NCBI GenBank assembly: GCA_026122225.1
Contig: JANEZZ010000986.1
Location: 596,001-660,000 of the forward strand
DNA from: Heloderma charlesbogerti
Lineage: Eukaryota; Chordata; Lepidosauria; Squamata; Helodermatidae
Length of the DNA: 64,000 bases
Direction of reading: 5' to 3'
Shown: positions 22,080-34,116 of the stretch, piece after piece
Layout of the letters: each line of letters begins with the position of its first letter
Numbering within the stretch: position 1 is the stretch's first letter
Made by a program: the position numbers and the translations under genes
Notes under the pieces: generated by a model
What the model was told of the DNA's origin: nothing
What the model saw: the letters and a program-made list of their open reading frames with translations, nothing else
The model's database searches: none

Positions 22080-22635
22080 TGTCAGGAGTGTCCTAGCTGC
22101 CTCTTAAAGTCCCCTCCAGTAGCCAACAAGACGCAGACAAAAGGGATTCTTTCCAAAGCTTTATTCCTTTACAACTTAATGACTCTTTCAGATGCTAATT
22201 GCCAGCAACTAAGCAAGGAACTGCAAAGGGTATCTTAGCAGGGTAACCTAAGCTCTATGTACGCAGTTGGTCCCCGTTTGGAGAAGAAGGGTAGGAAAGC
22301 TCTGAAACTTAAGGGCTAGGAGGGGAGGCTCCCCCCTTACCCGTGGGGCATCAGGGCAGAGCCGTTGCCATAGCGCCAAACGGGCTGAGTGCCTCCTCTC
22401 GGTGCCCTCCACCTCGCACCTCTCTCTGTGCCGGCGCCTTGCATCTAGCAACAACCGATCTCCTGCTCTTTCGCTGCCAGGGTAGCTATCTCTCTCAGGA
22501 ATGCAAGCAGGGGTGGGGGCCTCTCCCTGCAGCTGCGCCTCTGAAAGATGAGCGGGCTCCTCTCCCATGGGTTGTAGCTCTTCCTCAGAATCAGAGCTGC
22601 TTTGGGGCTCTATGGGCTCAGTTCCAACCCTGACA
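22080..22635 (-). mobile_element. solo LTR
   Basis: A 556-bp segment beginning TGTCAGGAGTG and ending CCCTGACA, flanked by a perfect 5-bp duplication CTTAG (22075-22079 and 22636-22640). Inverted TGTCAGG/CCTGACA ends and a 5-bp duplication are typical of LTR retroelements (Gypsy-like or endogenous retroviral). On the minus strand there is an AATAAA signal (complement near 22161), so the element probably reads leftward. No internal coding region remains, which implies loss by LTR-LTR recombination. Class within LTR elements is not determined. Confidence 0.8.
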
Positions 22636-22640
22636 CTTAG

Positions 22641-23874
22641 GAGAAATTTGCTGAAATTGTCCCTGCAATTTCTGTGACCACAAATAGCCTGGAGAATTTT
22701 GAGAAACCATTTGTGCACACCTATAGTTTCCCCTCCCCCCCCCCAGCCCTACCTGGAGATGCTGGGACTTGAGGCTAGGTCCTTTTGTATGTGAGGCATA
22801 TGTTTTACCACTGCCCTTTTGTTGCCTTCAACTTCAGAAAAAGACATCTAAATATTTTCCTATCTATAAACTCTGGTGCATGTGGAGCCCCACTGCACCC
22901 CCAGGATCAAATGCATGTATGTATCAGCAGGATCATAATACAATACAGTGTTTATGGCTCTAGTCTCATTGCAGCCCCGATAAAGCACACATCATACATG
23001 TGGAAATTAGAATGTCATGGCTTTTAGTCTCTCCCCACTAGCAATTTACACTGACATTGCAACTGTAATGCAGAGACCATTAGAACGCAAACATCCCAAG
23101 GCTTAGTTTCATGTGTTCATTCTTCTCTTATATAAAGATTTTTTTTTTAAAGAGTAAATGAAGGAAAGTGCTACTGCATCAAGCGGAAGAATAGACCATA
23201 AAATTAGAATTTAAAAATCATCAAGAGCGCGGATTAAATTTCTTTCACTCCTCCCCCCGCTTTTTTGGCTGTAGTCTTTGTAACTGAAATACAAATGTCA
23301 TGAATCTGAGAATAAAACGTCTTGGGCATTAGGCTTCAATGATAGCTCATTCACATGACAATGGCTGTGCTGAGAACAGAACATTTCACAGAATAGAGCT
23401 ATTCTTGTGGCAAAGATTATAATGACAGGGAGAAACGGTGCAAAATTAACCAATTCTTGCATCTTCAGAGAGTAATCTTACAAGCCTCCTTGTGTGCTGT
23501 ATAATGAGAGGAGATGAAATGCGGCACGCCTTCGGTGACAATGGAAGTTAGCAGCTCAGCAAAGCTGTGGGAAGCCTGCAAGGCGATAGAGCTCCCACCG
23601 CTAGGTGCCACTGTAATCACCCTAAAATGCCCAAGGGGTCATCAAGGATCTATGGTAATGCAATGCTACAACAATGTAACAGAAATTAAGGGGGGAAAGG
23701 GGCTTTTAAAATCATACATCAAGTATGGCTTTTTCTACATTGGACATATCATTCTGTTTCCCCTACTTGGGGAAGGAAAGCACCTACCAACACAGGAGGC
23801 AGGATTTGTTGGGCTACATCCTCTACCTTTGCTTATATGCAGAGATGCACAATCCCAAAGGAACCAGGGATGTC
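22641..23874. other. unassigned
   Basis: No gene recognised. A C-run at 22733-22744 and a short T-run near 23141 are the only simple repeats. Confidence 0.35.
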
Positions 23875-24240
23875 AGAGAAATGACACCGGATTTCTATGA
23901 ATCTGCCCCACGGATTCCGCAAAGGACTAGCTTCCCAGAGTTGTGCAGATCCCGCATACTCTTTTTTAAACTTTCCAGAATTGCACACAACTTTGGTCAT
24001 ACAAAAAAAAAGGAGGTTGCCTAAAAATACAGCAAAGTATACATCTTTTCTAAGGCAACAACAAAAACATTTTGTGCAACCCTCTTCAGCCTCAACAGGG
24101 TAGCAATCTTTTTTGGGTGCTCTCTGCTTTTATGCTGATCTAAGAAAATTATGCAAATTTGTACATGCCAGCAAAAGTCCCATAAATTCAAAGATTTTCA
24201 GGGGCATATTTTTCCAGAGAGGTGGGGGAATAAGGATTTC
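23875..24240. mobile_element. Ac-like hAT fragment, left end
   Basis: CAGGGATGTCAGAGAAATGACACC at the start matches the left end of the palindrome family. A possible partner end is ACAAGATCCTCTCATCCGTA at 24988. The flanks (AAAGGAAC and ATGGAAAC) agree at only 5 of 8, so linking them across the CR1 remnant is tentative. Confidence 0.45.
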
Positions 24241-24905
24241 AGAACATAAGAATGGCCACACTGGATCAGACCAAGGGTCCATCTAGCCTAGCATTCTGTG
24301 GCCAAACAGCTGTACATGGGAAACCCACAAGCAGGACATGAGCAAAACAGCATCCTCCTGCCCATGTTCTCCAGCAACTGGTGTACCTAGGCATACTGCC
24401 TCTGGTACTGGAGGTAGCACATAGCCCTCATGCCTAGTAGCCATTGATAGCTTTCTCCTCCAGGAATTTGTCTAACCCCCTTTTAAAGACATCCAAATTG
24501 GTGGGCATCATTAAGTCTTGTGGTAGTGAATTCCATAGTTCAACTATGCGCTGTGTGAAGAAGTACTTCCTTTTGTCTGACCTGAATCTCCCACCAATCA
24601 GCTTCGTAGGATGATCCCAGGGTCTAGTATTGTAGGAGAGGGAGAAAAATGTCTCCCTATCCACATTCTCCACACCATGCATAATTTTGCACACCTCTAT
24701 CATGTCTCTCCTTACCCTCCTTTTTTCCAAGCTAAACAAGCCCAGCTGTTGTAACCTTCTCTCATAGGGGAGATGTTCCAGCCCCTTGATCATTTTAGTT
24801 GCCCTTACCTGCACTTTTTCCTCCCCAGCTCTACAATATCCTTTTTTAGGTGCAGTGACCAGAAGTGTACACAGTATTCTAAGTGTGGTTGCACCATAAA
24901 TATGC
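24241..24905 (-). mobile_element. CR1-type LINE, 3' part
   Basis: Reverse-complemented CR1-like LINE. The minus-strand frame at 24434-24907 encodes the CR1 C-terminus: RATKMIKGLEHLPYERRLQQ, LGLFSLEKRRVRRDMIEVCK, IGGRFRSDKRKYFFTQRIVE and LWNSLPQDL. The 3' untranslated part runs to 24241 (complement of the GAACATAAGAATGGCC and TGGATCAGACCAAGGGTCC block). 5'-truncated, like most CR1 copies. Confidence 0.85.
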
Positions 24906-25084
24906 ATCCATCAATGAGTGGAGCAGAGCATGCCTGACCATCTGCAAAACACAAATGGAACAGATTATACAAGATCCTCTCATCCGTAATGGAAACCTCT
25001 TCTTCACTCCTTTTTGTAAGGTGTATAATATGGCTAAAGTTGGATAAGATCAGCCTCGGATGGCCTTCTCTCTGTCCCATCAGC
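24906..25084. other. possible hAT right end, then unassigned
   Basis: GCCTGACCATCTGCAAAACA near 24931 also appears, slightly changed, at 45010 inside another hAT relative. It is followed by the hAT-like terminus ending at 24988. Confidence 0.35.
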
Positions 25085-25383
25085 CAGGACACCTAGACTG
25101 GTGGGGACGAGGGAGAGGGCCTTTTCTGTGGTGGCCTCCACTCTGTGGAACTCCCTCCCTAGGGAACTCCATCATGCCCCCTCTTTAATGAGCTTCTGTC
25201 ATGCATTAAAAACGTTGTTGTTCAGGCAGGCATTTGGGGTGAGTTAGGGTATTTTAGAAAAAGTTTTTATTGTAGAATTTTATTGTTTTAAACTGTTTTT
25301 ATTGTATGTTGTACATCGCCCAGGGTGGCTGGGTGACCAGCCAGATGGGCGATTAATAAATTTAATAATAAATAAATAAATAA
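25085..25383 (+). mobile_element. L2-type LINE, 3' end
   Basis: The plus-strand translation keeps the C-terminal phrase RAFSVVASTLWNSLPRE, then an untranslated tail with CATCGCCCAGGGTGGCTGGG and a (TAAA)n end at 25365-25383. 5'-truncated insertion. Confidence 0.75.
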
Positions 25384-26330
25384 GAACAAATAAAAAGTGC
25401 ACTTAAGATGTTAAAAAAAAAGAAAAAGGAGTTGTATAAGAAGACATTAGACCCTGAAGTGCAAGGCCACAATTCAAGAATAGAACTAGGTGCATCTGAG
25501 CCCATGCAATCCCATGCATATCTACGCTGAAGTAGGTCTCACTAAGTTCAAAAGGACAGGTAAGTGTGTATAAGATGGCAGCCATAATATAGTAGCATCT
25601 CTCTGCTGTTTATGTCATTGTCTAAGCTCACATAAGTCTGTGTTAGATTGTGCTTAAACCATGTGAATTTAAGATGCTGGCTGAGAAGAACTAACAAAAA
25701 GGGATGGCCAAGGTTTTGTCATTATCAACTTCCTTGTGATCTTGCTTCCTTCTGAAATCATTGTGATTCAGAAACAAATAACCCTTCACTGTGGAACCAG
25801 ACACAAACTAATAAATGGTCTTGTCTTGTCTAAAATGGGAACTAATTTTGAGGCTGGGGTTCCTAAGTTATCCCAGCAGATTGATGTCATTAACTTATTG
25901 GTTCCAATGGGATGCCTGTCTGTCCTCTGACAGAGCTAGAGGAAAGGTTAGTTCTATGGATAATCTTCTGGAGCCCATAAATCCTCACAGCATCCTGGAA
26001 CCTACACAGGATATCTCTACAGCTCTAATTCTGTTTCTGTGTATCTGCATCTGACTCCTTGAGAAGACAGTTTTATATTCAAAAAGCCAGCATCAATCTT
26101 TGGCCCTGAACCTTTGAACATACACAGTTCTGTATACTGAGCCACACAGGAAACCACTGGAATACCAAAAAATGAAGCTTATTACTACATCAGTATAACA
26201 TATTAGCTCTATGCAGGCATTCACCTGCTCAGATGAGGAGGGCTAAAAGTGGGGCGGTATCTGGGCATGAATGCAAACCCCGACCCACTGTCCCCATCCC
26301 CTCAGACGCCAACCTTCCCCTGTTTAACCG
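25384..26330. other. unassigned
   Basis: No gene recognised. A CATGCAATCCCATGCATATC block near 25503 resembles the MITE type at 39855. Confidence 0.35.
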
Positions 26331-26472
26331 GAAGGTCTGAAGGGGGCTTCTACTCACATTTGCTTGAACATGAGTAGAAGCCTCCGGGCAATCTGAAACC
26401 TTGCAAGGGTCCCTGCGCGGAGACTTCTGCTTGCGTTCAAGTGAATGCAAGCAGAAGCCCTCTTCAGACCTT
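26331..26472. repeat. nested palindrome with two inner hairpins
   Basis: The outer stem GAAGGTCTGAAGGGGGCTTC (26331) pairs with the complement ending AGACCTTC (26472). Inside are two independent hairpins: GGCTTCTACTCA with TGAGTAGAAGCC (26345-26382), and CTTCTGCTTGC with GCAAGCAGAAG (26424-26457). Probably an old foldback MITE; no target duplication identified. Confidence 0.7.
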
Positions 26473-27169
26473 CCCCCTCAACACCAGAAGGCCTGGACTG
26501 ACAGGTGTGCTTGTGTGTACACTCACAGTTTCAGCCCTCACATGAGCAAGCTGGATGTCTGCAGGGGGGCTTCCTTACTCTTGTCACCACGAGAAGGGAC
26601 GTTTTGTCCCTTTTGTATGTCTTTTGTATGTTTCTATTTATGTTAGTCATCTTCCATCTCCTTATATCCAAGTGCATGGATTAGTTAAGTGTTCTTTGTT
26701 GAGTTTTACAAACAACAACAACACAAAGCAGTTGACAAAACTGAATGGGTGAAGTAGTACATTTGAACAGTCTGAATTTTTAACTCTTGTTCCCTACTGT
26801 CTATGTAAACAGTGTTTAGCTCTATTAATACTGCTTAGTTAAATTCCAGACTCACAGTCTTCCATATTCTTAAGGAGCCTGCTACTAATGCATCAGTGAC
26901 CATCCAACAGTATCTCAACACATTTGCATTAATAAGCTGATATCCTGTTGAGCTTCTCCTAAGAACATAGACTTTATTTTATTTTATTTGTCCCCTGAAG
27001 TGCTCAGCAAAGGTGACAGCCTGACAGTTCTCTTTGTTCCATTTCAAGAGTCAGACATATTCCTGTTGGTTTTTCAAGTTCTTTTCCAGCATTTAGCTTT
27101 TCTTTTTTGCCTATGACAAAATGTCAGTTGCTTTAGTCCCTGAATGAAGTTGTATGTATGATTAAAATT

Positions 27170-27207
<38 letters not shown>

Positions 27208-27515
27208 GATGATGATGACGACGATGGATTTCTCAGACATCTTTTTCAACATACAAATTCTTAAAAGCTAAAAACACCAGTGAAAATATTGAACAATTCA
27301 ACTGAGGCATAACCAACCAAATAATCAGAAAAAAGTACTGCAATTCCCAGCATACCTCCAGCCAGGTATGCTGGCTAGGGCATGCTGGGAACTGTAGGAC
27401 AATTTTCTGTCTAAACATGAATAGGATTGTGCCCTTAGTTAAATTATGTTAGGTAAAATTATAAAAAATGTGATCATCTTTCCACCTTTCCTCTAGCTAT
27501 TCTTATTTGCTACAT
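26473..27515. other. unassigned, with (GAT)n run
   Basis: No gene recognised. It includes a (GAT)n microsatellite at about 27171-27222, and CAATTCCCAGCATAC with the complementary GCATGCTGGGAACTG (27340-27395), a small MITE-like foldback ending in AGGATTGTGCCCTTA near 27438. Confidence 0.4.
27171..27222. repeat. (GAT)n microsatellite
   Basis: About 16 GAT trinucleotides with a few GAC/GAA variants at the right end. Confidence 0.9.
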
Positions 27516-27816
27516 AGTAGCCCCATTCAGACGTTATGAAATTGCACCAGTGGAGGGAGAGAAGGGCCATGTGTGCTGGCTCCACCCCCAGTGCCCCCGC
27601 ATGTATTGGCTGCATCCCTGACCTTACTGTGTTGAGGGGAAATGTCTGAAGGGGGACCCTAAGTGCATTCTTCTGAATGCCTTAGAATCCTCCTCAGAAT
27701 CCGGAATCATGACTGTGCAGGCTTCCTGATCATGGGGAAAGTTCTAAGCATGTTCAGCCAATGTGCACACTCCCCATCCATGAGTACAAATTTAATAATG
27801 CCTGAATAGGGCTACT
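27516..27816. mobile_element. DNA transposon remnant with 15-bp terminal inverted repeats
   Basis: AGTAGCCCCATTCAG at the left and CTGAATAGGGCTACT at the right are complementary at 14 of 15 positions. The 301-bp interior has no coding capacity. The flanks do not show a clear duplication, so the superfamily is open. Confidence 0.6.
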
Positions 27817-29766
27817 GAAATTTTAATATCAAGATCACACTTTTCCCACTTCGGATGACTCAGAATAGAGAAAATATAATGTAGATGTATATATTCTACA
27901 AAGCAGAAATAAATATGTGTTGAGGATTTTGAGGTCTACAGATATGACTTCAAATGTCCTTTTAAACATTTAGATGAATTCCGTGGAGTTACAGTGATGA
28001 TAATTAAGGAAAAAAACACAGAATATATTTTTCACACCTGTCCAGAAAACATACGTATAGTCAATCTTGTTTACTGTTCAAGATGGTTCGTTTCCAGTGG
28101 ATCTAGCTAAGATTTTACATTGAATGATCAGATTGTTTTAAAGAGTCCAGATAGCACCATATTCCTTTTGATTAGCTATGATCCCTGGTCTACTGTAATC
28201 CTCACTCACATTAAAATCTAAAGAAAGCCTTAATCCCAGTGGAGAAGACCCTAGGGGTTTCTTGTTTCTCACCTGTCTTTTCAGAACAATGCACATATAA
28301 ATATTGCTCTGTTATTTTTTCCATACAGACAGTTCAAATAAGTCATGTGACATGTCTATCTTCTGAGGTTAGCTGAATTGTTTGTGTCTCTTAATGGCAT
28401 ATGTGTTCATACAACAGTTAATACTCTTCTAATAGGACACATTTTTCAGCAACGTCAGAATGCACAAAATTGTTTCATGTATCTTCTAGGCATAGTTGGG
28501 CTTGAGCATTTTGTTTCCCTGAACTCCTGTTAGTTCTCCATAAAATGTCATATTGATTTTTAAATATACCACTTCTGCATTTAATGCTGTCCATAGCTTG
28601 GCCTCCAGTGACTTTAGATCTGCTGATAACTTTTATCCCTTTTCAGTTATTTGCTACTTGTGCAAAGAAACTTTTCAGAAACTACATAACACTTAATCAA
28701 AAGAACACTACAGCCCAAGGAGAGGTGTAGGTTTTGATTACTGTAATTTGTGTTAGTTATAGATGGGTTTTGTCTGATGGAATGGCAGCAAGAAATTGTT
28801 GGTGAGAATGCTGATGAAGAACAACATTCAAAGCCCTTTTTTGTGGATATGTAGTTTGCAAAGAGCCCATGTGTTGTCGTGGTTACAGTGTTGTATTATG
28901 AGACCATGCAGTTTTAAGTGCATGCTTAGCTGAATTTTGGCAAACACAGTGGTTGGGGAGCAAATGAGAATTTGAAGGACACCCTTGCTTAATTTTTTTA
29001 ATGTGCTTTTCACTGCCTGTTTGCAGTTTCTCTTTTTATTCCAATCTGTTACTTCTGCAGGGTTTGGTTTGTTTGTTTTTGTTTTAAAACAGAATTCTCC
29101 TGAGGTGATCCCAGCCAATCAGGCATCACATAAGGAATGTGTGAAGCTATTACATTACCACATTGTCACACAGCCAAAATGTTACTGGATTGCTCCCTGT
29201 GTCTTCACTCACGCATGTACATGAACTTGCATATGTACATGTGTACACAAAAGACACCAAATTGCTAGGACATTTTGCAAAAGCATGAGATGCACATAGG
29301 AGATTATGCCCTGTGCTTGACTAAAGTGGGGAATTAGCTCACTGACAAAGTTTAAGAGTGCACAATACAAGTATTCTTTTACCACATTGTCTTGTAGCAA
29401 AAAGGAAGAACAAGTGAATACTTAGTGTGCTGATCCCTAACATTGGACTAACAAACTTTCTTAATACTTCCCTAATAGAAAAAGAGAAGATGGAGGTGGA
29501 AAGTTATGGTTCTCCAAATAAGGAACAAAAAGAGCACTGGAGAAATGATGAGGTGGTATGGCGGGGTGTGGGGGAGCTAAATTGCAACAAGAATAACTTG
29601 AGTTTCAGAGGCACAGGCTGGATCCTGTGAGGGCAAAATTGATACAGGAAAGTAATATAAAGAGAAATTGAAATCAGAGCATGTATATTTACCTATTTCA
29701 GGGGAACAGGAAAGCAAAGAGCTTCACTTCCTAGTTGGTCACAGTTATTTGGAATTCACAGGCTAC
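27817..29766. other. unassigned
   Basis: About 1.9 kb of AT-rich sequence in which I see no repeat family, RNA or exon-like frame. Likely single-copy DNA. Confidence 0.35.
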
Positions 29767-31047
29767 CAGTGTCGGCTCCAGATTTTGGAGGGCCCTTGGG
29801 CAAGGAGGGCCCTTGGACCCCCTCCTTCAGTGAGTCTACCTTCTCACTGCCATTGTCACTAGGGATGGACGAAAGTCACTTAGCTGGTCCCGCAGCTTGC
29901 TTCGCGGTGGGGGGGAGGTGCTCCGTTCCTCCCCGCCGAAATTCTGGCCGGGGGGGAGGCGCCCCGTCCCTCCGGCCGAAATTCTGGCCGGGGGGGAAGC
30001 ACCCCATCCCTCTGGCCGAAATTCTGGCCGGGGGGGGAGGCGCCCCATCCCTCCGGCCACGAATCCTCCTGGCCGGCTGGGATGCAAATGGTGGTGGCCG
30101 TAGCCGCCGCCGTTTGCGTCCCTGCAGTCAGCCGTGATAAGCTACATAAATCCTTACGCAGCCTATCACGGATGACTTTGGGGAAAAAAAAGTGCGTACA
30201 CAAATGGCGGCGCCCATGGGCTCCGTCATTTGCGTTCCTTATTTGGGCTCGTGTAGTCTACGTAAACATTTACGTAGACTACGGCAAAAATAAGGGCAAT
30301 GCTATTTGCGTTGCCCTTATTTTTGCCGTAGTCTATGTAAATGTTTACGTAGACTACACGTGCCCAAAGAAGGAACACAAATGGCAGCGCCCATGGGTGC
30401 CGCCATTTGCGTATGCGTTTTTTCCCCCCCAAAGTCAGCCGTGATAGGCTACGTAAGGATTTATGTAGCCCATCACGGTGTTTTTTGAAAATCTAGCCGT
30501 GATAGGCTACGTAAATCTTTACGTAGCCTATCACGTTTGTTGTTGTTGGTTTTTTACTGGGAAATGGCAGTGGCGGCAGCCGGTTGGAAGACTGGCCACC
30601 GCCGCCACACCACCGCCACACCGCCGCCGGGAGCCGCCAGCGCCAGGGACATTCACGCAAGGTAAGTCCCATCCCGGGGGGTGGCGGGGGGGTGGCGGAC
30701 CGTTTCTCCACCAATTTCGGGGGGCCAAATGCGTTGGCATTCGGCCTCCCGGAGATTCGTGGAGAAATTCTCCGACATCCCTACACTAGCTCCTATTCAT
30801 CGTCTTCTTTCTCAGCATTGCTACTACTGGCTTTGACTGGCTTGTTTGACAGACAGAGAGCCAGTGGCATCTACTGCTTCTCTTTCTCATCACAATCACT
30901 GTCAGGGCCAGAGTGAGAGGAAGGTGAACAAACAAGCTGCAATGGTGAAGAGGAGGAGCAACTTCAGAGGACTCTTGTCACTGGGGCCCTGCTGAGGTGT
31001 GGGCCTTCGCCAGGTGCCAACCATGCCTACTCTTGATGCCAGCCCTG
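29767..31047 (+). mobile_element. old hAT element hosting copy C
   Basis: Begins CAGTGTCGGCTCCAG and ends GATGCCAGCCCTG, roughly complementary ends. A perfect 8-bp duplication CAGGCTAC flanks it (29759-29766 and 31048-31055). Its own sequence is only about 357 bp (29767-29859 and 30784-31047); the rest is palindrome element C nested inside. No transposase frame. Confidence 0.8.
29860..30783 (-). mobile_element. Palindrome-array hAT element, copy C
   Basis: A 924-bp copy in reverse orientation (TAGGGATGGACGAAAGTC at the left, TTCTCCGACATCCCTA at the right) inside an older hAT. Five P1 palindromes are present (about 30148, 30268, 30341, 30457, 30515). The middle two use TAGTCTACGTAA in place of TAGGCTACGTAA, with the change mirrored in both arms. 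The whole segment 30130-30477 is one large palindrome centred near 30303, arms about 175 bp, sharing even the details TGACTTTGGGG and CGCCCATGGG. Near the right end of the large array is CAAGGTAAGTCCC. The flanks (ATTGTCAC and CACTAGCT) do not match; only CAC might remain of a duplication. Several GGCCGAAATTCTGGCC tandem units lie at 29930-30070. Confidence 0.88.
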
Positions 31048-31135
31048 CAGGCTACTCTGGCTAGGGATTGGTGAATTCCCCATGCCCTGTTTGGGTGGTG
31101 CTCACCAGACTGCCACCGCTTGCATGTAGGGTGAG

Positions 31136-31642
31136 TAGGGATGGCGGAGAATTCCGCCACGGATCTCAGTGAGGCCGAATGCCAGTGCATGCAGGCCCCC
31201 GAAATCTGTGGCAGAATGAAGCCCCTCTGCTCCACCACCCCGCGAAAGGCGCATGAAATGGAGCACCTACCTGGTGCCGTTCGCGCTGCTTTGCGAATGG
31301 CATCTGCATCTGCGGCCGCCATTCGTTTCACGATTTTTCGCCATGATAGGCCACGTAAATACTTACGTAGCCTATCATGGCTAATGCAGGGATGCCATAA
31401 ATATTTACGTAGCCTATCATGAGAAAAAAAGGGATGCAATTGGCGGCGGCTATGGCAGCTGCCATTTGTATCCCTGTGCAGCCCAGCATCGGCCAGATGT
31501 TGCTGCGGGCAGCCCCAGCTGGTGGCTCTGCGGAGGTGCTTCGGAGAGGAGCCAGCCGGCAAGGATTTTGGGGGGAGGGACAGAGAGCCCCCCCCCACAG
31601 ATGTCACGAAACGAAACAGGTAAGTCGTTTCGTACATTCCTA
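31136..31642 (+). mobile_element. Palindrome-array hAT element, copy D
   Basis: The shortest complete copy, 507 bp. It starts TAGGGATGGCGGAGAATTCC and ends TTTCGTACATTCCTA. Flanks AGGGTGAG and AGTGTGAG agree at 7 of 8. It holds a full P1 (about 31357), a half P1 (TAAATATTTACGTAGCC at 31397) and one P2 (31437-31473). The first arm of the second P1 is missing after GGGATGCCA, so part of the array has been deleted. The right end carries CAGGTAAGTCG, a consensus-like splice donor facing out. Confidence 0.88.
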
Positions 31643-34116
31643 AGTGTGAGCCACCAATCAGTTCGCAGGCACCCAGTGAGAGCTTGTGGTTTCCCATTTC
31701 TCGTGAGCTGCCATTTTGCACAAAATTGCAGGTATAGCTATTTAATCTGCAAGTATAGTTCATTGAGCTCCATCCCCTGAACCGGATTCCTCTGACATTT
31801 CTAGGATCAGGTTTAAAAGCTTACTGACCCCTTGTATACAGCCCCACTCCTTTCACAAGCAAATCTCCCAATAAAGGTAAGGGGTAGTTTTAACTGCATC
31901 AAATCTGCATCCTTGGAGGGCTATAATATTTATGATTCTTGGATTAAATCTTGAGGAGAAAATGGCTGCCTTTTCTGGCACACTACCATTCTTCTGTCTC
32001 TCTCTTCAGTAAATAAAAAGCAGTGGAGAAACTTGGTGATAACAGTACTGAGCTGAAAATGTAAAGCTGGCATCACTTGAAATAAGAACAGCCTCTGGAA
32101 GTAAATATTCTGACATTGCAAATGTTAAAATTAATTCCCACTTCAAACAGAGCTCTTTAATTGGGAAGCATCTCAAGCACAAAGACCTCACATCCCAACT
32201 AACACAACTATTATGTTAATTGCCATGGCCCCCTTACAAGTCTTGGGTGGATCTGAAGTAACTAGTTTGTTATTCTGGCCTGCTTTTCCAACCACACTCA
32301 TTTTGCTAAATTGCATTTCTTTAAGTGAGTGGGCCGATATGCTGCAAGTGTTACTAATTCCATTGAATTTCTCTTTTTTCCTCCTCCTTTGAAACAGAAG
32401 ATCAAAACCTCAAGCCACTTTTTATTTTTAAATGATGTGTTTCCATAAACAAAACTAGACATTTGAAATAACCACTTTATTAAGATTAGGTGTCCCTGAA
32501 AAGGAGCCCTGTTTTTCTACTGACCACAATACAAAATTATATGCAAATAGTTGAAGTATGTTTTTTAAAGGCTACATAAGAGTTTGAAAGGAGACAATTG
32601 GGAAGACATCTTAGCTATAGAGATTTTGTTAGCACTTGTCCCTGTCCCCCTATCTTACATTAACCAAAGCACACTCCAATCCCTGAATAGCCTGCTCTTG
32701 AAAAGTACAGCAAAGTGAATGGGATTGTTCTGGAGGAGGTGGACTGCAAGTCAGAATGTTATGTTGCAAGATAAGAAAATTATTCAGTTATTTATATCAA
32801 GGACACTTTGAACACATGGATTGCTTCCCAGTATGAAGGTTAAGAGCAAGATGAAGGATATGCTGTTCTGCTGTACCTTTAAAATTAGGTTACTGAATCA
32901 GGGTTGTTTTGTTTTTTTTAATGAGAATGTAAACTGCTATTGCACTGAAACCATATGGGAAATAAGCCTGCAGATCTTTAGCAATTAAGTATACAAAGCA
33001 AAAGAAAACATGTCAACAATATTTTTCTAGACTTGCTTCATGCTGTATGATTGGTTACTTTCTAACTTGCAACATCTCTCTACCTGCATCCGTTCCCCAC
33101 ACCTATATTTTCTAGCCCAGTTGCCCTTTTTGAATGACTTTCCATTTTTGTCTTAGTGGCTTCCGAGATCAGCTCTAATACAGTAAATTTAATTAGAATG
33201 GCTTCACACACCCTTTCTGAGAGGCCAGATTCAAGGTGTGGTGAATGTGCCCCTCAATTTTCAGGATGCAAATTGGTTTTGTGTGTCCCACTGTGGTAAG
33301 GAAAAATTAACCTGGTAAAGCTAGCGATTTCATTTCACCATGTTGGAGTGGATGACCACCATTGTGTGAAAATGTAAGAGGAAATTCCTAAGAACTTAAC
33401 AACTCAACTGCTCAGACAGAAGAGTACAGAAGAAACATAGAGCAAGATCCTGCCAAAGATTAAGGCAAGTAAAATCCTATGTACACTTACTGATGTTGAA
33501 AGGAAACCACATTAAACTCAGTTGAATTTACTTCTGAGTAAACATTTAGAGGACTAGGCTTCACTGTCCACTGATTTCTAAATGAGATTTTCAAAGTACA
33601 TAGGGTGGTATTCAATCAATCCCACTCCTGCCCCCAGATGAAACAGTTTCTGTCAATGGAATGGCAAGGGGGATTCCACATCCATCTGCAACCCCCTGTT
33701 CACCCTCAAAATCTACTCCAGATTTTGTAGAGTTGGGGGGACCCTTCAGGACAGATTTTGGAGGCATGGGAGGGGCAGAGAGGAGGGATAAATCCTGTTG
33801 CACGAGTGGACATCTGCTTGCACAACTTTTGAATTTTGCCTATTTTCAGCTCTCCTATTGAAATCCATGGGACTTTAAAGTGCTTATTATTGGCGGATTA
33901 TTTGAGTGTTTTCCTGTTCTTATTCTCACAGCCTGATGGTTCAGTGAGATATTATTTTGAAATTTTTATAAGATACGAACCTTTGCCCATTGAAACCAAT
34001 ATGGTTTTCCCAGCAAACTAAAACTAAATTAAGAGAGCATTTCAGGATTAGGGTCCTCAGAGGAAGAATGCTTATTTACAGATAATAAAACGTGTGCAAT
34101 GTTTGGTTTGTATATA
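31643..34116. other. unassigned
   Basis: About 2.5 kb. GGATTCCTCTGACATTTCTA ending at 31803 looks like an old end of the TAGGGATG hAT group, but its partner was not found. The rest is AT-rich without recognisable genes. A block at 33520-33548 (TTGAATTTACTTCTGAGTAA) resembles common reptile MITEs. Confidence 0.35.

Noticed and set aside
23875..24988. One hAT element containing the CR1 remnant
   Set aside because: End sequences are suggestive, but the flanks agree at only 5 of 8 and the CR1 shows no own duplication, so I list the ends separately.
30245..30360. microRNA precursor hairpins
   Set aside because: Strong hairpins are present, but they are repeated transposon palindromes with near-perfect pairing and no single-locus conservation; small-RNA data would be needed.
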